The position numbers and the translations under genes were made by a program. Below the pieces are notes generated by a model. That model did not search any database. It was not told the DNA's origin and saw nothing but the letters and a program-made list of their open reading frames with translations. Shown in pieces: positions 11,776-22,200 of a DNA stretch of 64,000 bases (the stretch's first letter is position 1; every line of letters starts with the position of its first letter). The DNA is taken from contig OX637800.1 of assembly GCA_951802425.1 (NCBI GenBank), forward strand, positions 868,001 through 932,000, given 5' to 3'. The DNA comes from Clavaria fumosa. Taxonomy: Eukaryota; Basidiomycota; Agaricomycetes; Agaricales; Clavariaceae.

Positions 11776-13512
11776 GGCGCTTTACCCTTCAACGTGGGTG
11801 GGATAGGGTGGGCTGGGGGGCCTGGGGGGGTTAGTGCAGATATTAGAGCTTGTCTCTTGGGGCAGTTTGGGTCGTCTGCGCAATGGCTGTTTTCGTGGCA
11901 ATTCGGGCAGCTTTGGTGGCTGCAAGCGGCTCGGTTCGGGGGAGCGTTTGCACTCCTCACAGTGCTGTGGGTGTTGGTCTTCTGTCCCAGGCTTACCGCA
12001 CTTTCTGCATCGCTGTATGAGGGCGGGACATTGCTTTGTACTGTGGCTGAGTTTCCAACATTTTCGGCACTGGGTCGGTTTGGCTTTTTCTTTCCATCGT
12101 TCGATCCTTACCATTGAGCCGAACATGTAAAAGGGTTCCGTGAGTAGACTTGGTAGGATGGTAGTGGGGGGGTCAATGAATGCGAATGATACCGCTGCGG
12201 CCCTCTTTTCCTGGAGAGCCGTTTCCGTTTGGATCCATCTGGGGGCCTGTGCGATGTGGACTCCTGTTAGTATGGGGTTGACTCGGATGGCGTCGAGAAG
12301 GCTTTCAATCGTGCGTGGGTTTCTCTGGTCATCTAGTCTGGGTATGTTGTGTAAGACGACTTTTGCCCATGGCTGGTCTTTCGTTACGATCGCGTATGGT
12401 TGGTCGGAGGCGAGTGCTTCTGTGATAAGGTTTTTGTGTTTGTCTGCGAGGATTGGGCACGAAAGTTCGGATAGGGTGACCACATAGTTGCCATTAGGGC
12501 GGCCCTCGGCGGCTATGGCTGTTACTTTCCCTTTTGTATCCGGGCATTGATTGAGACGTGCGTTGATCGCGTTCGTTGCTCGTTCGTTGCTGAGTCGCTT
12601 TTCTATGGGGGGGGGATGTCCTTTGAATCGCACTACATATCTGATGGAGCGCTTGGGGGGAGGGGAGGGGGCTGGGTTAGTTCGGTTGTCATTTTGTTTT
12701 TGACGGGGAGGTAGGTGCTTAGCGGCAGCTTGAGAATAGGTCAGGTTGCGGGGTTCTGTTTCTCGGCTGTTGGTTTGGGCTGGGTTGGTTGCAAATATCG
12801 CATTGTTGAACTTGCTGAGGGATTTTTCCTGGGTGCGGAGTCTGTTAGAGACGTCTCGTATGGCGTCGAGGATTTCGTCATGGTTGGCTTTGTCTTTGGT
12901 GTTGATGGTGGTTTGTCCGGTGAGTGCGGCATTGATATTGCGGATGATGCTTTCGAGAGTTGATCGAAGTTCTTCCATTTTTGTTACGGTGAGTTGCGTG
13001 TTGATCGAGTTGGTAATGGGAGGTAGGTTAGTGGGTACGAGATCCCATAGGAAGTGTGCTGATCCGAGCGCTTTGTCCAGCCAGTTTGGTACGTGTTGGC
13101 TGGGGGATGGAGGGATGGGGGGGAGAGAAGGCGAGAGCATAGGTGGCGAGGGGCTGGGAGAAGCTGGTGGTGGGGGTGTTGGTTGGTTTCTGTGTGGGGT
13201 CGGTAAGAGAGCCGGTGCGGGGGGAGACGGTATAATAGGGGATGGGCTTGGGATAGCGGGTGTTAGTTTGGGGGGGTTTTGGATGGGAGCAATGGGTTCC
13301 GGTGAGGGAATGGATGCATGTTCTCCGGTGGTTGGTGTTTTGGTCGGGTTTGCGTCGACGCTAGTCTCGTCTTGCTGTTTTGGTGGTATTTTGCTTGTGG
13401 GGTTTTGGGGTGGGTCTGGGGTATCTTGGAGTTCTTGGGAGTGAATCGGGCTGCTTCTTGCTGCCAAGGTTGAAGTCTTGCTGCGTAGCTTGCTTCTAGC
13501 CGCGACTGGCAT
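11769..13512 (-). pseudogene. LINE ORF1: Gag-like zinc-knuckle protein (likely frameshifted)
   Basis: RNA-binding partner of ORF2. The open frame from ATG at 13512 runs to 11782 (576 codons). It has a long Pro/Ser-rich N-terminal third, then a central domain, then CX2CX4HX4C (CRKCWKLSHSTKQC) and a second Cys cluster (CRKCGKPG). A third knuckle, CPNCHENSHCADDPNC, is found only in the next frame, which ends at 11769. A one-base indel in the G5/C5 run at 11938-11942 would join them. The shift is therefore inferred to be recent damage rather than programmed. Confidence 0.8.
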
Positions 13513-13544
13513 GCTTGGTGGCTCTGTCCAAGTCGCGTGATGTG

Positions 13545-13557
13545 GCGTGACCGTGTC
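13545..13557. repeat. right target-site duplication of the LINE
   Basis: GCGTGACCGTGTC, same as 7555-7567. Confidence 0.9.
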
Positions 13558-13874
13558 GTTACCTTGCCTCGATCAGCTGCACCGTTGTCGTCACACCAGT
13601 GAATGCTGCAAGTCTTCCTATCGGCACCGACGCTCAGACTTTGGCTGTGTGCATTTGAGGCCCATCACGTGGCTCTCCATGTAAAGCGTGTCCTCACTGC
13701 TAAGAGAATTTTTAATAAGGTATTCGCGACATTGCTCCTTTTCGCAAGACATGTGCATGGAGTATCTCCTCTCGTCACTCCCGTCACGTACCCTTTATCA
13801 GCGCCTTGTTGGGCGTCCCTTTGCTTCTCTCCTGCGACGCCACTCTTTCGAGCAAGCTGAGGGCATTGCTGTTC
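13558..13874. repeat. decayed sequence paralogous to about 40440-40770
   Basis: Continues the locus the LINE entered. It matches the region around 40440-40770 including TTATCAGCGCCTTGTTG and GACGCCACTCTTTCGAGCAA. Read on the minus strand both copies keep LERVASQ-RSKGT-NKALIKG, so a minus-strand coding exon may once have existed. Confidence 0.5.
13871..13874. repeat. 4-bp target duplication (GTTC) of the outer inverted-repeat element
   Basis: GTTC here and at 31918-31921. The paralogous unfilled site at about 44241-44262 reads GCATTGCTATTCGACG with ATTC at 44252-44255, as expected if the element inserted at this tetranucleotide. Confidence 0.6.
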
Positions 13875-14051
13875 ATCAGCAAAACGTCAAACTACTTAAT
13901 CCAACTTAAACTGCTCTTAAACTGTCTTAAACAGCAGATTAAGACATTTTCAGACATTTTTGATTAAGGCAACATGACTTAGATTAAGACTATTCGAGTT
14001 ATGGATTTTACTTAAACTTGCCTTAAAATCAGTCTTAATTACCTTAATTTT

Positions 14052-14880
14052 GACTACCCTGCCACTGCTGCTGCTGCTGCCGCCGCTGGTTGCTGCCACC
14101 GCTGCTGGTGGTGCCACCGCCGCCGCTGGTTGCTGCCACTGCTGCCGCCACCGCTGTTGCTATTGCTGCTGCTGCTGCCGCCGCCGCCAGTGCTGTTGGT
14201 CGTGCCGCCGCCGCTGCTGCTGCTGGTGCCACCGCCGCTGCTGCTGCTGCTGGTGCCGCCGCCGCTGCTGCTGCTGCTGGTGCCACCGCCGCTGCTGGTG
14301 CCGCCGCCGCTGCTGCTGCTGCTGGTGCCACCACCGCTGCTGGTGCCGCCGCCGCTGGTTGCTGTTGGTGGTGCCGCAGCCGCCGCCGCCGCCGGTGCTG
14401 TTGGTCGTGCCGCCGCCGCTGTTGTTGGCAGTGCTGCCGCCGCCGCCGCTGGTTGCTGTTGGTGGTGCCGCAGCCGCCGCCGCTGCTGCTGCTGGTGCCG
14501 CCGCTGGTTGCTGCCATCGCTGCTGCCGCCGCCGCCGCCGCCGCTGTTGCTGTTGGTGGTGCCGCTGCCGCCGCTGTTGCTATTGCTGCCACCGCCGCCG
14601 CCGCTGGTTGCTGTTGGTGGTGCCGCCGCCACCGCTGGTTGCTGCCGTCGTCGCTGCCACTGTTGCTGTTGGTGGTGACGCCGCCGCCGCCGCCGCTGTT
14701 GGTCGTGCCGCCGCTGCTGTTGCTGCCGCCGCCGCCGCTGTTGCTGTTGCTGCCGCTGCTGCTGCTGGTGGTGCCGCCGCTGGTTGCCGTTGGTGGTGCC
14801 GCCGCCGCCGCCACCGCTGTTGCTATTGCTGCCGCCGCCGCTGCTGCTGCTGGTGGTGGTGGTGCTGGTCGCAATCACCG
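14052..14880. repeat. GCN-type triplet array (left arm)
   Basis: About 830 bp of CTG/CCG/GTT triplets in changing combinations. All six frames are open over long distances (poly-Ala, poly-Leu, Cys/Arg, Gly/Ser), which comes from base composition and not from coding. The right arm at 31310-31790 has the complementary composition. Confidence 0.9.
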
Positions 14881-15061
14881 CCGCCACTTGCTGCTAGTCG
14901 CTGCCGCCGCTCGCCGCTGGGTGCTGCAGCCGCCTTCAAGCAGTTCAGGTGTGGTGGGGAGCGAGCGCGACCAAACATCGAGACGGTGGAGGGTTGGGCA
15001 GCGAGAGAGGATGGGGAAGAGAGAGGGAGTTTTGGACTTAGTGTGGCAACGAGCAAGTGTC

Positions 15062-15123
15062 GGACTTCAAAAAAAGATCAACATGGGATCATGTGATCCC
15101 ATGTTGAAATTTCTTTGAAGTCC
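15062..15123. repeat. 62-bp hairpin
   Basis: A perfect 13-bp stem (79-91 with 94-106 of the 15000s, centre CAACATGGGATCA) is extended outward imperfectly to GGACTTC/GAAGTCC. It lies within the outer TIR element 15 bp before the copia 5' LTR. Confidence 0.8.
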
Positions 15124-15138
15124 AATGCGCCTCAGCCC

Positions 15139-15448
15139 TGACGAAGAGCATACCCAGATGCCTCGTTCCGACTCACTTGGATCCGCGCCTCGCGTGGATC
15201 CGTGGTTCTCCCGCCGCTCTTCTCTTGTCTGGCCCTTCTTTGTACTTTGATTCATTTAACCTTTAGACTCTTGCTTCGTAGTGTTCGTCTTGCCCTAAGT
15301 ACTGCCGCGATAGTTTACCAGGAGTTCACGCGTTACTGCTCTCGCGCGAACTCCAGGTCCGTATTATCTTGTAACACTTCGCACTACATAGTACTAACAA
15401 CTCACGCGTTACCGCTCTCGCGCGAACTCCAGAGTTGCGCTGCTGAGA
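15139..15448 (+). repeat. copia 5' LTR
   Basis: Begins TGACGAAG and ends GCTGCTGAGA, so it lacks the usual CA end; the boundary rests on the AGCCC duplication. Contains two near-copies of an ACGCGTTACCGCTCTC block flanked by GGAGTTC and GAACTCC. Confidence 0.88.
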
Positions 15449-15941
15449 GATTATGAGACCCGCGCAGGGCCTGACAGAGATGGACTCCCTCCGGTTTACA
15501 AAGTTGAACGGACAGAACTACGCTACTTGGGCCATTCACATGCGCTCCGCATTACAGTCAAAATACCTGTGGGCATTAGTGAAAGGAAAAGAAACCCGCC
15601 CGAATAGCCCAGTTGCTGCCCCCGGAGGACCGGCCCCGAGCGCAGAAGAGATCGCACGAGTCGAAGCCCTCATAGACGAATGGGAGGCTAAAGATGAAGC
15701 TGCACAAGGCCTGATGTACGGATCGACCGACGAGTCACAGTGGCTGCATGTCTCGGACTGCAAGACCGCAGTCGAGATGTGGGACACTTGGAAGACGATC
15801 CACCAAACCAATAAACAATCTACGAATGCCTACTACTACTTGAAAGAGCTATACACGAAGAAATACGTCGACGGAACGTCTATGGAAGATCATATCGCTA
15901 CGCTACTGAACCTACGACAACGGATTGTCCAATCTGGAGGG

Positions 15942-15946
15942 ACCGT
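15942..15946. repeat. gypsy target-site copy (ACCGT)
   Basis: ACCGT precedes the gypsy 5' LTR; ACCGT at 25843-25847 follows or overlaps the last LTR base. The duplication is 5 bp if the final A is shared, otherwise 4 bp. It falls inside a copia Gag codon pair and restores the frame. Confidence 0.85.
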
Positions 15947-16864
15947 TGTAAGGACCATATGCGATCTAAACACGGAAACATGACAGATACCGACTATCCG
16001 GATGTTTTGCGATCCAAAGAAATTACGTGCGATACGAACCGATAACGATCCGACACCGTCCGATAACGACCGATAGTATCCGATACATGTCCGATGTCGG
16101 ACACTTCGGTCTTCAATCCCCCGTGACGATCACAGCCCACCGCTCTCACACACCGCCCACGCCTCTCTATTTCACCTCTCCAGCACGGTCAGCGCTCGAC
16201 ATACACACTATTCCATTCCCATTCCTTTATTTCATATACCATGCTGTAAATTTCATATTATGATCCCTTTCAACCATTCAATCGTTTAAACGTTTCAAAC
16301 CCTTTGCAGTACCTTGTCCATTGTTCTTAGTACCCCTTTGCTGTACCAGCCCCACTTTCCTTCAGTTTATGAGCGGTCCGGACATTTGCTAGTTATCGGA
16401 CATTTCATTCCTCCGAGCTACTCATTTCCCTTGTGATATAACTCCTTCATGTAACCCTTCACGCGACATGGCGCTGTTCCATGTGTTTTCCGGACATTTC
16501 CGTACATTCCAATTTGCTGTACTTACAGAACTGTACTTAAGTACACTCCGGACCTCTCTGAAATACAGCTTTCTGAACCCCTTCTCTCTGTTAGAAACCT
16601 CACCTAAGCTCACCCGTCGTCGCAACCTTCGATCCGCTGGCCTCCGTCGTTGCCGGCCCTTCGTCTTATCGCACCATCCTTATCGGATTTTATCGGACAC
16701 ATAGCAGAATATCCCGGACACCGTATATTTCTATTTCTCACATATTTTAAATTCATACTCCACATCCTCAAGGGTGTTTGGTGAATCTCTAACGCCTTAC
16801 AGGAACCCCTGAAGGACTTGACTGTAATCAAGCAGTTGCAGCAAGAACCGTAATACCCACTACA
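15947..16864 (+). repeat. gypsy 5' LTR
   Basis: TGTAAGG...ACTACA, 918 bp, same length and apparently same sequence as 24926-25843. Confidence 0.93.
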
Positions 16865-16868
16865 ATTC

Positions 16869-16886
16869 TGGAGCCCACCGCGAGGG
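16869..16886 (+). promoter_or_regulatory. putative primer-binding site of the gypsy element
   Basis: Starts TGGAGCCCACCGCGAGG four bases after the LTR, as expected for pairing with a tRNA 3' end (CCA). The tRNA was not identified. Confidence 0.45.
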
Positions 16887-17253
16887 GTTCAACAAGACGT
16901 CTTCACTACCACCCTCAAGGATTCCCAGAGACTCATCCGCTCCTCAGCCTCGACGCTCCGAACGCCTGAGAAGTCGAAACCCGAATCCGATCACAGAACC
17001 ACCGCCCTCCGAACCCCCCGGAGAAGTAATTGAAACTTCCCACCTTCTTCCATCGGACATTCCCAGTATCTCATCCATTGTCTACTCCCACACGAGTTTC
17101 ACCACTCCGGATCCCTCACTACCACAGACCTTCGAACAACCACACTCACCGCTTACACCACTTCCCCTTGAACCAGACATCCTTCATTTCCCGCCCGAAA
17201 CACCTCAGAATTCACCAGACGAAGTTCACTCACCGCCCCACGCACCAATACAA

Positions 17254-19251
17254 ATGGCCAACCAACCGAGATATCCGCTCCGTGGCGCCCACGGGGCCCC
17301 TGCCTTTGACGGAGTACCGACACACCTCAACCGGTACTTCGAGGACATCGACATCGTGCTCACCGGCGTCAACCCGGATGTTCCAGAACCCGATTTAATT
17401 CGGTACGCCAAGCACTATCTCGACACCGATACGTGTCTCCTCTGGGAGACTCTTTCACCTGACCCGGACCCGGTATGGACGTGGGATACCTTCAAAGCGG
17501 CCGTCCGACGACTTTATCCAGGATCTGATGGAGGTCGCTTATTTTCCGTCGCCGACCTGGACCGTTTCATATCGGACTCGGCCCAAAAGGGAGTTTACAC
17601 GCGCGCAGAACACGGAGAATACTATCGGGACTTTCTCCGGATCACCTCGCACTTGATCACATCACAGCGTATGTCCACAAATGACAGGAACCGACTTTAC
17701 ATCCTCGGATTTGGGGATCATACAAGGCGTCGGATCGAAAGCCGACTCGCTATCATACTACCAAACCACCATCCGGAGGATCCTTACCCCATGAATGAAG
17801 TACATGGTGCAGCTGAATTTCTTCTCTCCTCGACGTCCCCCCACTCTGCGACAACCGATCAACTTTCCGGACCCGTCCGTCTCGCATCTTCAGCCCCCGG
17901 GAGAGAAACGAAACCGGTAGTCAAGAAGGAAGAATTTGATATGTTCGCAGCATGGGCAACATTCGCTTCCACAATGGCTCGCCTGGAATCGATTTTGACA
18001 GCCCAATCTCTCGAACCGGCAAGACACTCCGCTCCCCGGACAACGAACTCTCCCGCAGGCCGGACGTGTAATTTCTGTTCGGAAATAGGTCATTTTGTTA
18101 GTGCCTGTCCGAAGGCCCTCGAATACATTAAGTCCGGCAAATGTATACGGAACACAGAAGGCAGGATTTGTCTCCCCTCCGGACGATATTTGCCAGGCAC
18201 TATCTCAGGGAACAACCTATCCGAGCGCTTCGACAAGTACTACGCTACATACCAATCCCAGAACACGCAACCGGCGACAACCGCGGTATTTGAAGCACAG
18301 CCGATCGGACAATCCGCTCACCCCCCGGACATGGAAGACGATTCGGACGAGGAAGATGACGAGAATACCGTGTTGGAAAACATGGTCCGCACCTTTGCAA
18401 ACGATGTCGCGAAGAAAGTAGACAAGGGCAAAAGGAAAGCACCCACACCCAGGAATACCGATCCTCAGCCATCTAGGTTACCGCCCCCACCCGCCGTTGT
18501 TATTACGCCGCCTCAGGTCACTCGTCCATCAAAGCCGGAGAAAATCGAACGACCCGACGTCCAGTACCATTACCAAGCTCCGATCGAAAATCCGGTAACC
18601 GTTCAACAAGTATTCGATCGCGCACTCGACATGCCAGTCCGCGTCACACCTCGCGAACTACTCGCCATTTCCGGAGACATCCGCAAAAAGATGAAGGATG
18701 TGGTTACCGCTCGTCGCGTTCCGGTCACCGCGTCCGTCGTACAGGATACGCTCTATACAAACATTACGGTCCCGGACACCTCCGATCTTGTTGTCGCCAT
18801 CGACGCTGCTCCGCTCCGCATCGTAGAAGGGATATTGGACAACCGGATCGCCGCGGAGTGCCTGCTCGACCAAGGCAGCTCAATCGTGGCAATGCGAAGA
18901 GACGTTTGGGAGAAACTCGGCAACCCACTACACTCCGAGAACGTTATTCACATGGAATCCTCTCATGGCACCATCGCTCCGACCCTCGGACTCATCAAGA
19001 ATTTCCCCCTACAGATCGGTCCGTGCACATTCCATGTTCAAATGCAAGTAGCAGACACGTTGCCCTGCGAGGTTCTTGTCGGACGACCGTTTTTCATGTT
19101 AACCGGTTCCCAAATGATTGACCATCCCCACGGGGCCCAGGACCTTATTCTCAACGATCCAAACACCGGAGAAAGAATCATAGTGCCAACGAAGGAGCGA
19201 ATCCCGATCCGCAAATCCTTGAAGAACAAGAAACCGCATCCGGATTTTTGA
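17254..19251 (+). CDS. gypsy Gag-protease polyprotein
   Basis: 665 codons from the first ATG. Forms the particle and carries the processing protease. The N-terminal half has a Gag core (PTHLNRYFEDIDIVL), then the zinc knuckle CNFCSEIGHFVSAC, an acidic linker (DDSDEEDDEN), and a retropepsin-like domain with LLDQGSSIVAM, where DQG replaces DTG/DSG as in many Ty3 elements. The same frame is open upstream without an ATG for 142 codons, back to a TAA at 16825-16827 in the LTR, and includes RRSERLRSRNPNP, so the real start may lie further 5'. The stop TGA follows TTT, and pol is in the -1 frame. Confidence 0.88.
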   Translation: MANQPRYPLRGAHGAPAFDGVPTHLNRYFEDIDIVLTGVNPDVPEPDLIRYAKHYLDTDTCLLWETLSPDPDPVWTWDTFKAAVRRLYPGSDGGRLFSVADLDRFISDSAQKGVYTRAEHGEYYRDFLRITSHLITSQRMSTNDRNRLYILGFGDHTRRRIESRLAIILPNHHPEDPYPMNEVHGAAEFLLSSTSPHSATTDQLSGPVRLASSAPGRETKPVVKKEEFDMFAAWATFASTMARLESILTAQSLEPARHSAPRTTNSPAGRTCNFCSEIGHFVSACPKALEYIKSGKCIRNTEGRICLPSGRYLPGTISGNNLSERFDKYYATYQSQNTQPATTAVFEAQPIGQSAHPPDMEDDSDEEDDENTVLENMVRTFANDVAKKVDKGKRKAPTPRNTDPQPSRLPPPPAVVITPPQVTRPSKPEKIERPDVQYHYQAPIENPVTVQQVFDRALDMPVRVTPRELLAISGDIRKKMKDVVTARRVPVTASVVQDTLYTNITVPDTSDLVVAIDAAPLRIVEGILDNRIAAECLLDQGSSIVAMRRDVWEKLGNPLHSENVIHMESSHGTIAPTLGLIKNFPLQIGPCTFHVQMQVADTLPCEVLVGRPFFMLTGSQMIDHPHGAQDLILNDPNTGERIIVPTKERIPIRKSLKNKKPHPDF

Positions 19252-22200
19252 GAGCTGGAGCCTCGAATGTCCGCAAACCAACGGACTTACCTCCGATCAA
19301 TGCGGACACGGAAGCTATACCCAGATACGAGACTCCAGCCATTTTTCCTACTTCTGTTCACGTTCCCTTATCGTTTTCCCTTATAAACCCAGTCTCTCTC
19401 GACCCCTTCCCCTGTATCAGTATCTCGGACGTTTCTCTCGATTCCGCTGATTCCCCAGTCGCTATCGGACGTGAACCGTCGCGTCCAAATGTTGCAACCC
19501 CCTTGTACAACAAAACCCCCGAAATAAATTCCCTGTCTACGGACGCCGTTCTTCCAGTTTACTTGGGAAAGAAATATAAGAAAGTCGCGAATCGCGTCAA
19601 TCCGATCAAAGCGACAGTACCCAAAGAATTCCGGATTGTCCGACGCCGACACCCGGACCCCCTAGCCGATATGCCAACTCTTCCGACCCATCCCCCCGAT
19701 TTCACCCCCGGTCTTCGATACACTCAAAACCGGAAAGACACGCACAACGCCAACCCCACCGGATTCTTATGGCCGGAGGAAGAAAAACTCGTTCACCATC
19801 TTATTAAAGCCCAGGAAGACGCCTTCGCTTGGAAAGAGACCGAAAAAGGACGATTCGACGCAAAATACTTCGATCCGATTATTATCCCGACAGTCGAACA
19901 TATCCCTTGGATCTTCAAAAATATACCGATTCCCCCTGGTATTTACGACGAAGTTCTCAAAGTAATCCGAGAAAAGATCGCAGCCGGCGTTTATGAAGAA
20001 TCCAACTCTTCTTATCGGTCCCAGTGGTTTTGCGTGTTAAAGAAAGACGGAAAGTCTCTCCGACTCGTGCACAACCTCCAGCCGCTTAACAAAATCACTA
20101 TCGGCGATTCTGCGGTCCCCCCGATAATGGAGGTTTTTGCGGAATCATTCGCCGGACGCGGATGTTACGGATCACTCGACCTTTTCGTCTCCTTCGATCA
20201 GCGGTCTCTGGACGAACGAAGCCGAGACCTCACCACGTTTCAAACCCCTCTCGGAGCAAAACGGCTCACCTGCGTCCCCATGGGATACACCAACGCGACG
20301 CAGATTATGCATGGAGACGTCACGCATGTTCTACAAGATGAAATTCCGCACGTAACCATCCCATTCGTAGACGATGTAGCGATCAAGGGCCCGGAAACCC
20401 GATACGAGCTTCCGGACGGCACCTACGAGACGATCCCTGAGAATCCGCAAATACGACGATTTGTTTGGGAGCATTTAAATAACGTCAACCGGGTGCTCCA
20501 ACGAATCAAGAAAGTCGGAGGAACCTTTAACGGCAAGAAAACGACAATTTGCGTTCCCGAAGCAGTCGTTACCGGACATACGTGCACATACGAAGGACGA
20601 GTTCCGGATGCCTCCAACGTTCAGCGTATCCGGGACTGGCCTCCTTGCAAAACCCTGACCGATGTCCGATCATTTTTAGGGGTTTGCGGACTACTCCGGA
20701 TATTCATTAAAAACTACGCCGTACTTGCCCGACCTCTTGTCAGTCTAACTCGCAAGGACGTGCCATTCAGATTCGAAAAAGAAGAACAAAACTCGATGGA
20801 CCGACTCAAACACGCGATTCTGAACTCATCCGCCATCCGACCAATCGACTACCGCTCCGGACAACCCGTAATCCTCGCCGTCGACTCATCAAATATCGCC
20901 GTTGGTTTCGCACTCTTCCAAATTGGAGAAGATGGAATACGATATCCCTCCCGCTTTGGCTCCATTACCTGGAACGAACGCGAGGCCCGATACTCACAAG
21001 CAAAAATCGAATTATACGGACTCTTCCGCGCACTTCGGTCGTACCGGATTTACCTTATAGGCCTTCCGAAATTTACTGTCGAAATGGACGCGAAGTTCAT
21101 TAAGGGTATGCTAAACAATCCAGACATTCAACCCAACGCTGCCATGAATCGATGGATTGCCGGTATACTACTCTTCGATTTCGATCTTGTTCATATTCCC
21201 GCAGATAAGCACACCGGAGCCGACGGACTATCACGCCGACGTGCCGCAGATGGTGAAGAAGATACCGAGTCTGAAGATCACGAAGAATGGATCGATCGGA
21301 GCTACGTATTCGCCATGGAACACATGAATCGAGCACCGGACGCTTCCTACACATCCGAGACACGACTCGCCGGCATCACCCATACTCGCTTCAAAGTTTA
21401 CACAGGATCGACGCTACTCAATTCGACGGTACCACCCGAGGAATCACCGACCCCGAACGAATCTTCCGCCGTCCTTATACCCCGATCCGATGCAGCAAAC
21501 AAAAGAGAAGAACAGATTCGCAAAATTGAATCTTTCCTTCGAAACCCGATCCGTCCCTCCGGCATTGACGCAAACCAGTTCCGACGACTGGTCCGCTCCG
21601 CATCCGAGTTCTTCATCCTAGATGACAAATTATGGCGTCGCCGACCTAACGGATACCACCAAGTAGTACCTCCGGACCACAAACGTCTCGCAATTATCAC
21701 AGAGGCACACGATTCACTCGGCCACAAAGGCGTTTACGTTATCCGGACACGTATTCTAAATCGGTTCTGGTGGCCGGTGCTGGATCAAGACGTAAAATGG
21801 TTTGTCAAAACTTGTCACCAATGCCAAACTCGGCAAATCCGGAAGATCTTCATTCCACCGACGGTCGCTACACCGGCCGGTCTTTTCCGTCGAGCGCACA
21901 TTGATACTATGTTCCTACCAAGAGCCCGCGGTTTCCGACTTCTCGTCCACGCCCGATGCTCGTTATCCGCATATCCGGAAGCAAGACCGCTACGAAACGA
22001 GACCGCCCGACTTCTCGGAACCTTCATATTCGAAGATATACTATGCCGATGGGGAGCAGTAGAAGAGATTATCACGGATAACGGAGCCCCATTTATCAAA
22101 GCCCTCGATTTCCTTAAGAAACGGTACGGAATCCATCACATCCGTATATCCGGATACAACTCCCGCGCTAACGGCGTCATCGAACGTGCCCATCGATCGG

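Larger units (their letters stand above)
7568..13544 (-). mobile_element. Tad1-like LINE (non-LTR retrotransposon), 5977 bp
   Basis: Minus-strand element bounded by a 13-bp duplication. T28 at 7568-7595 is the poly(A) tail on the minus strand. A short 3' UTR of about 140 bp is followed by ORF2 (endonuclease, reverse transcriptase, RNase H) and ORF1 (zinc-knuckle protein). Only 32 bp precede the ORF1 start, so the 5' end is complete or slightly truncated. An uninterrupted paralogous target lies at about 40380-40600. The copy looks young but inactive: one in-frame stop in ORF2 and a likely frameshift in ORF1. Confidence 0.92.

Noticed and set aside
14044..15118. Several long open frames (up to 348 codons) on both strands
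   Set aside because: They come from a GCN triplet array; all frames are open together and give simple Ala/Leu/Cys/Ser runs.
16027..16704. Short open frames present twice (also at 25006-25683)
   Set aside because: They lie in the gypsy LTRs and are duplicated because the LTRs are; no family features.
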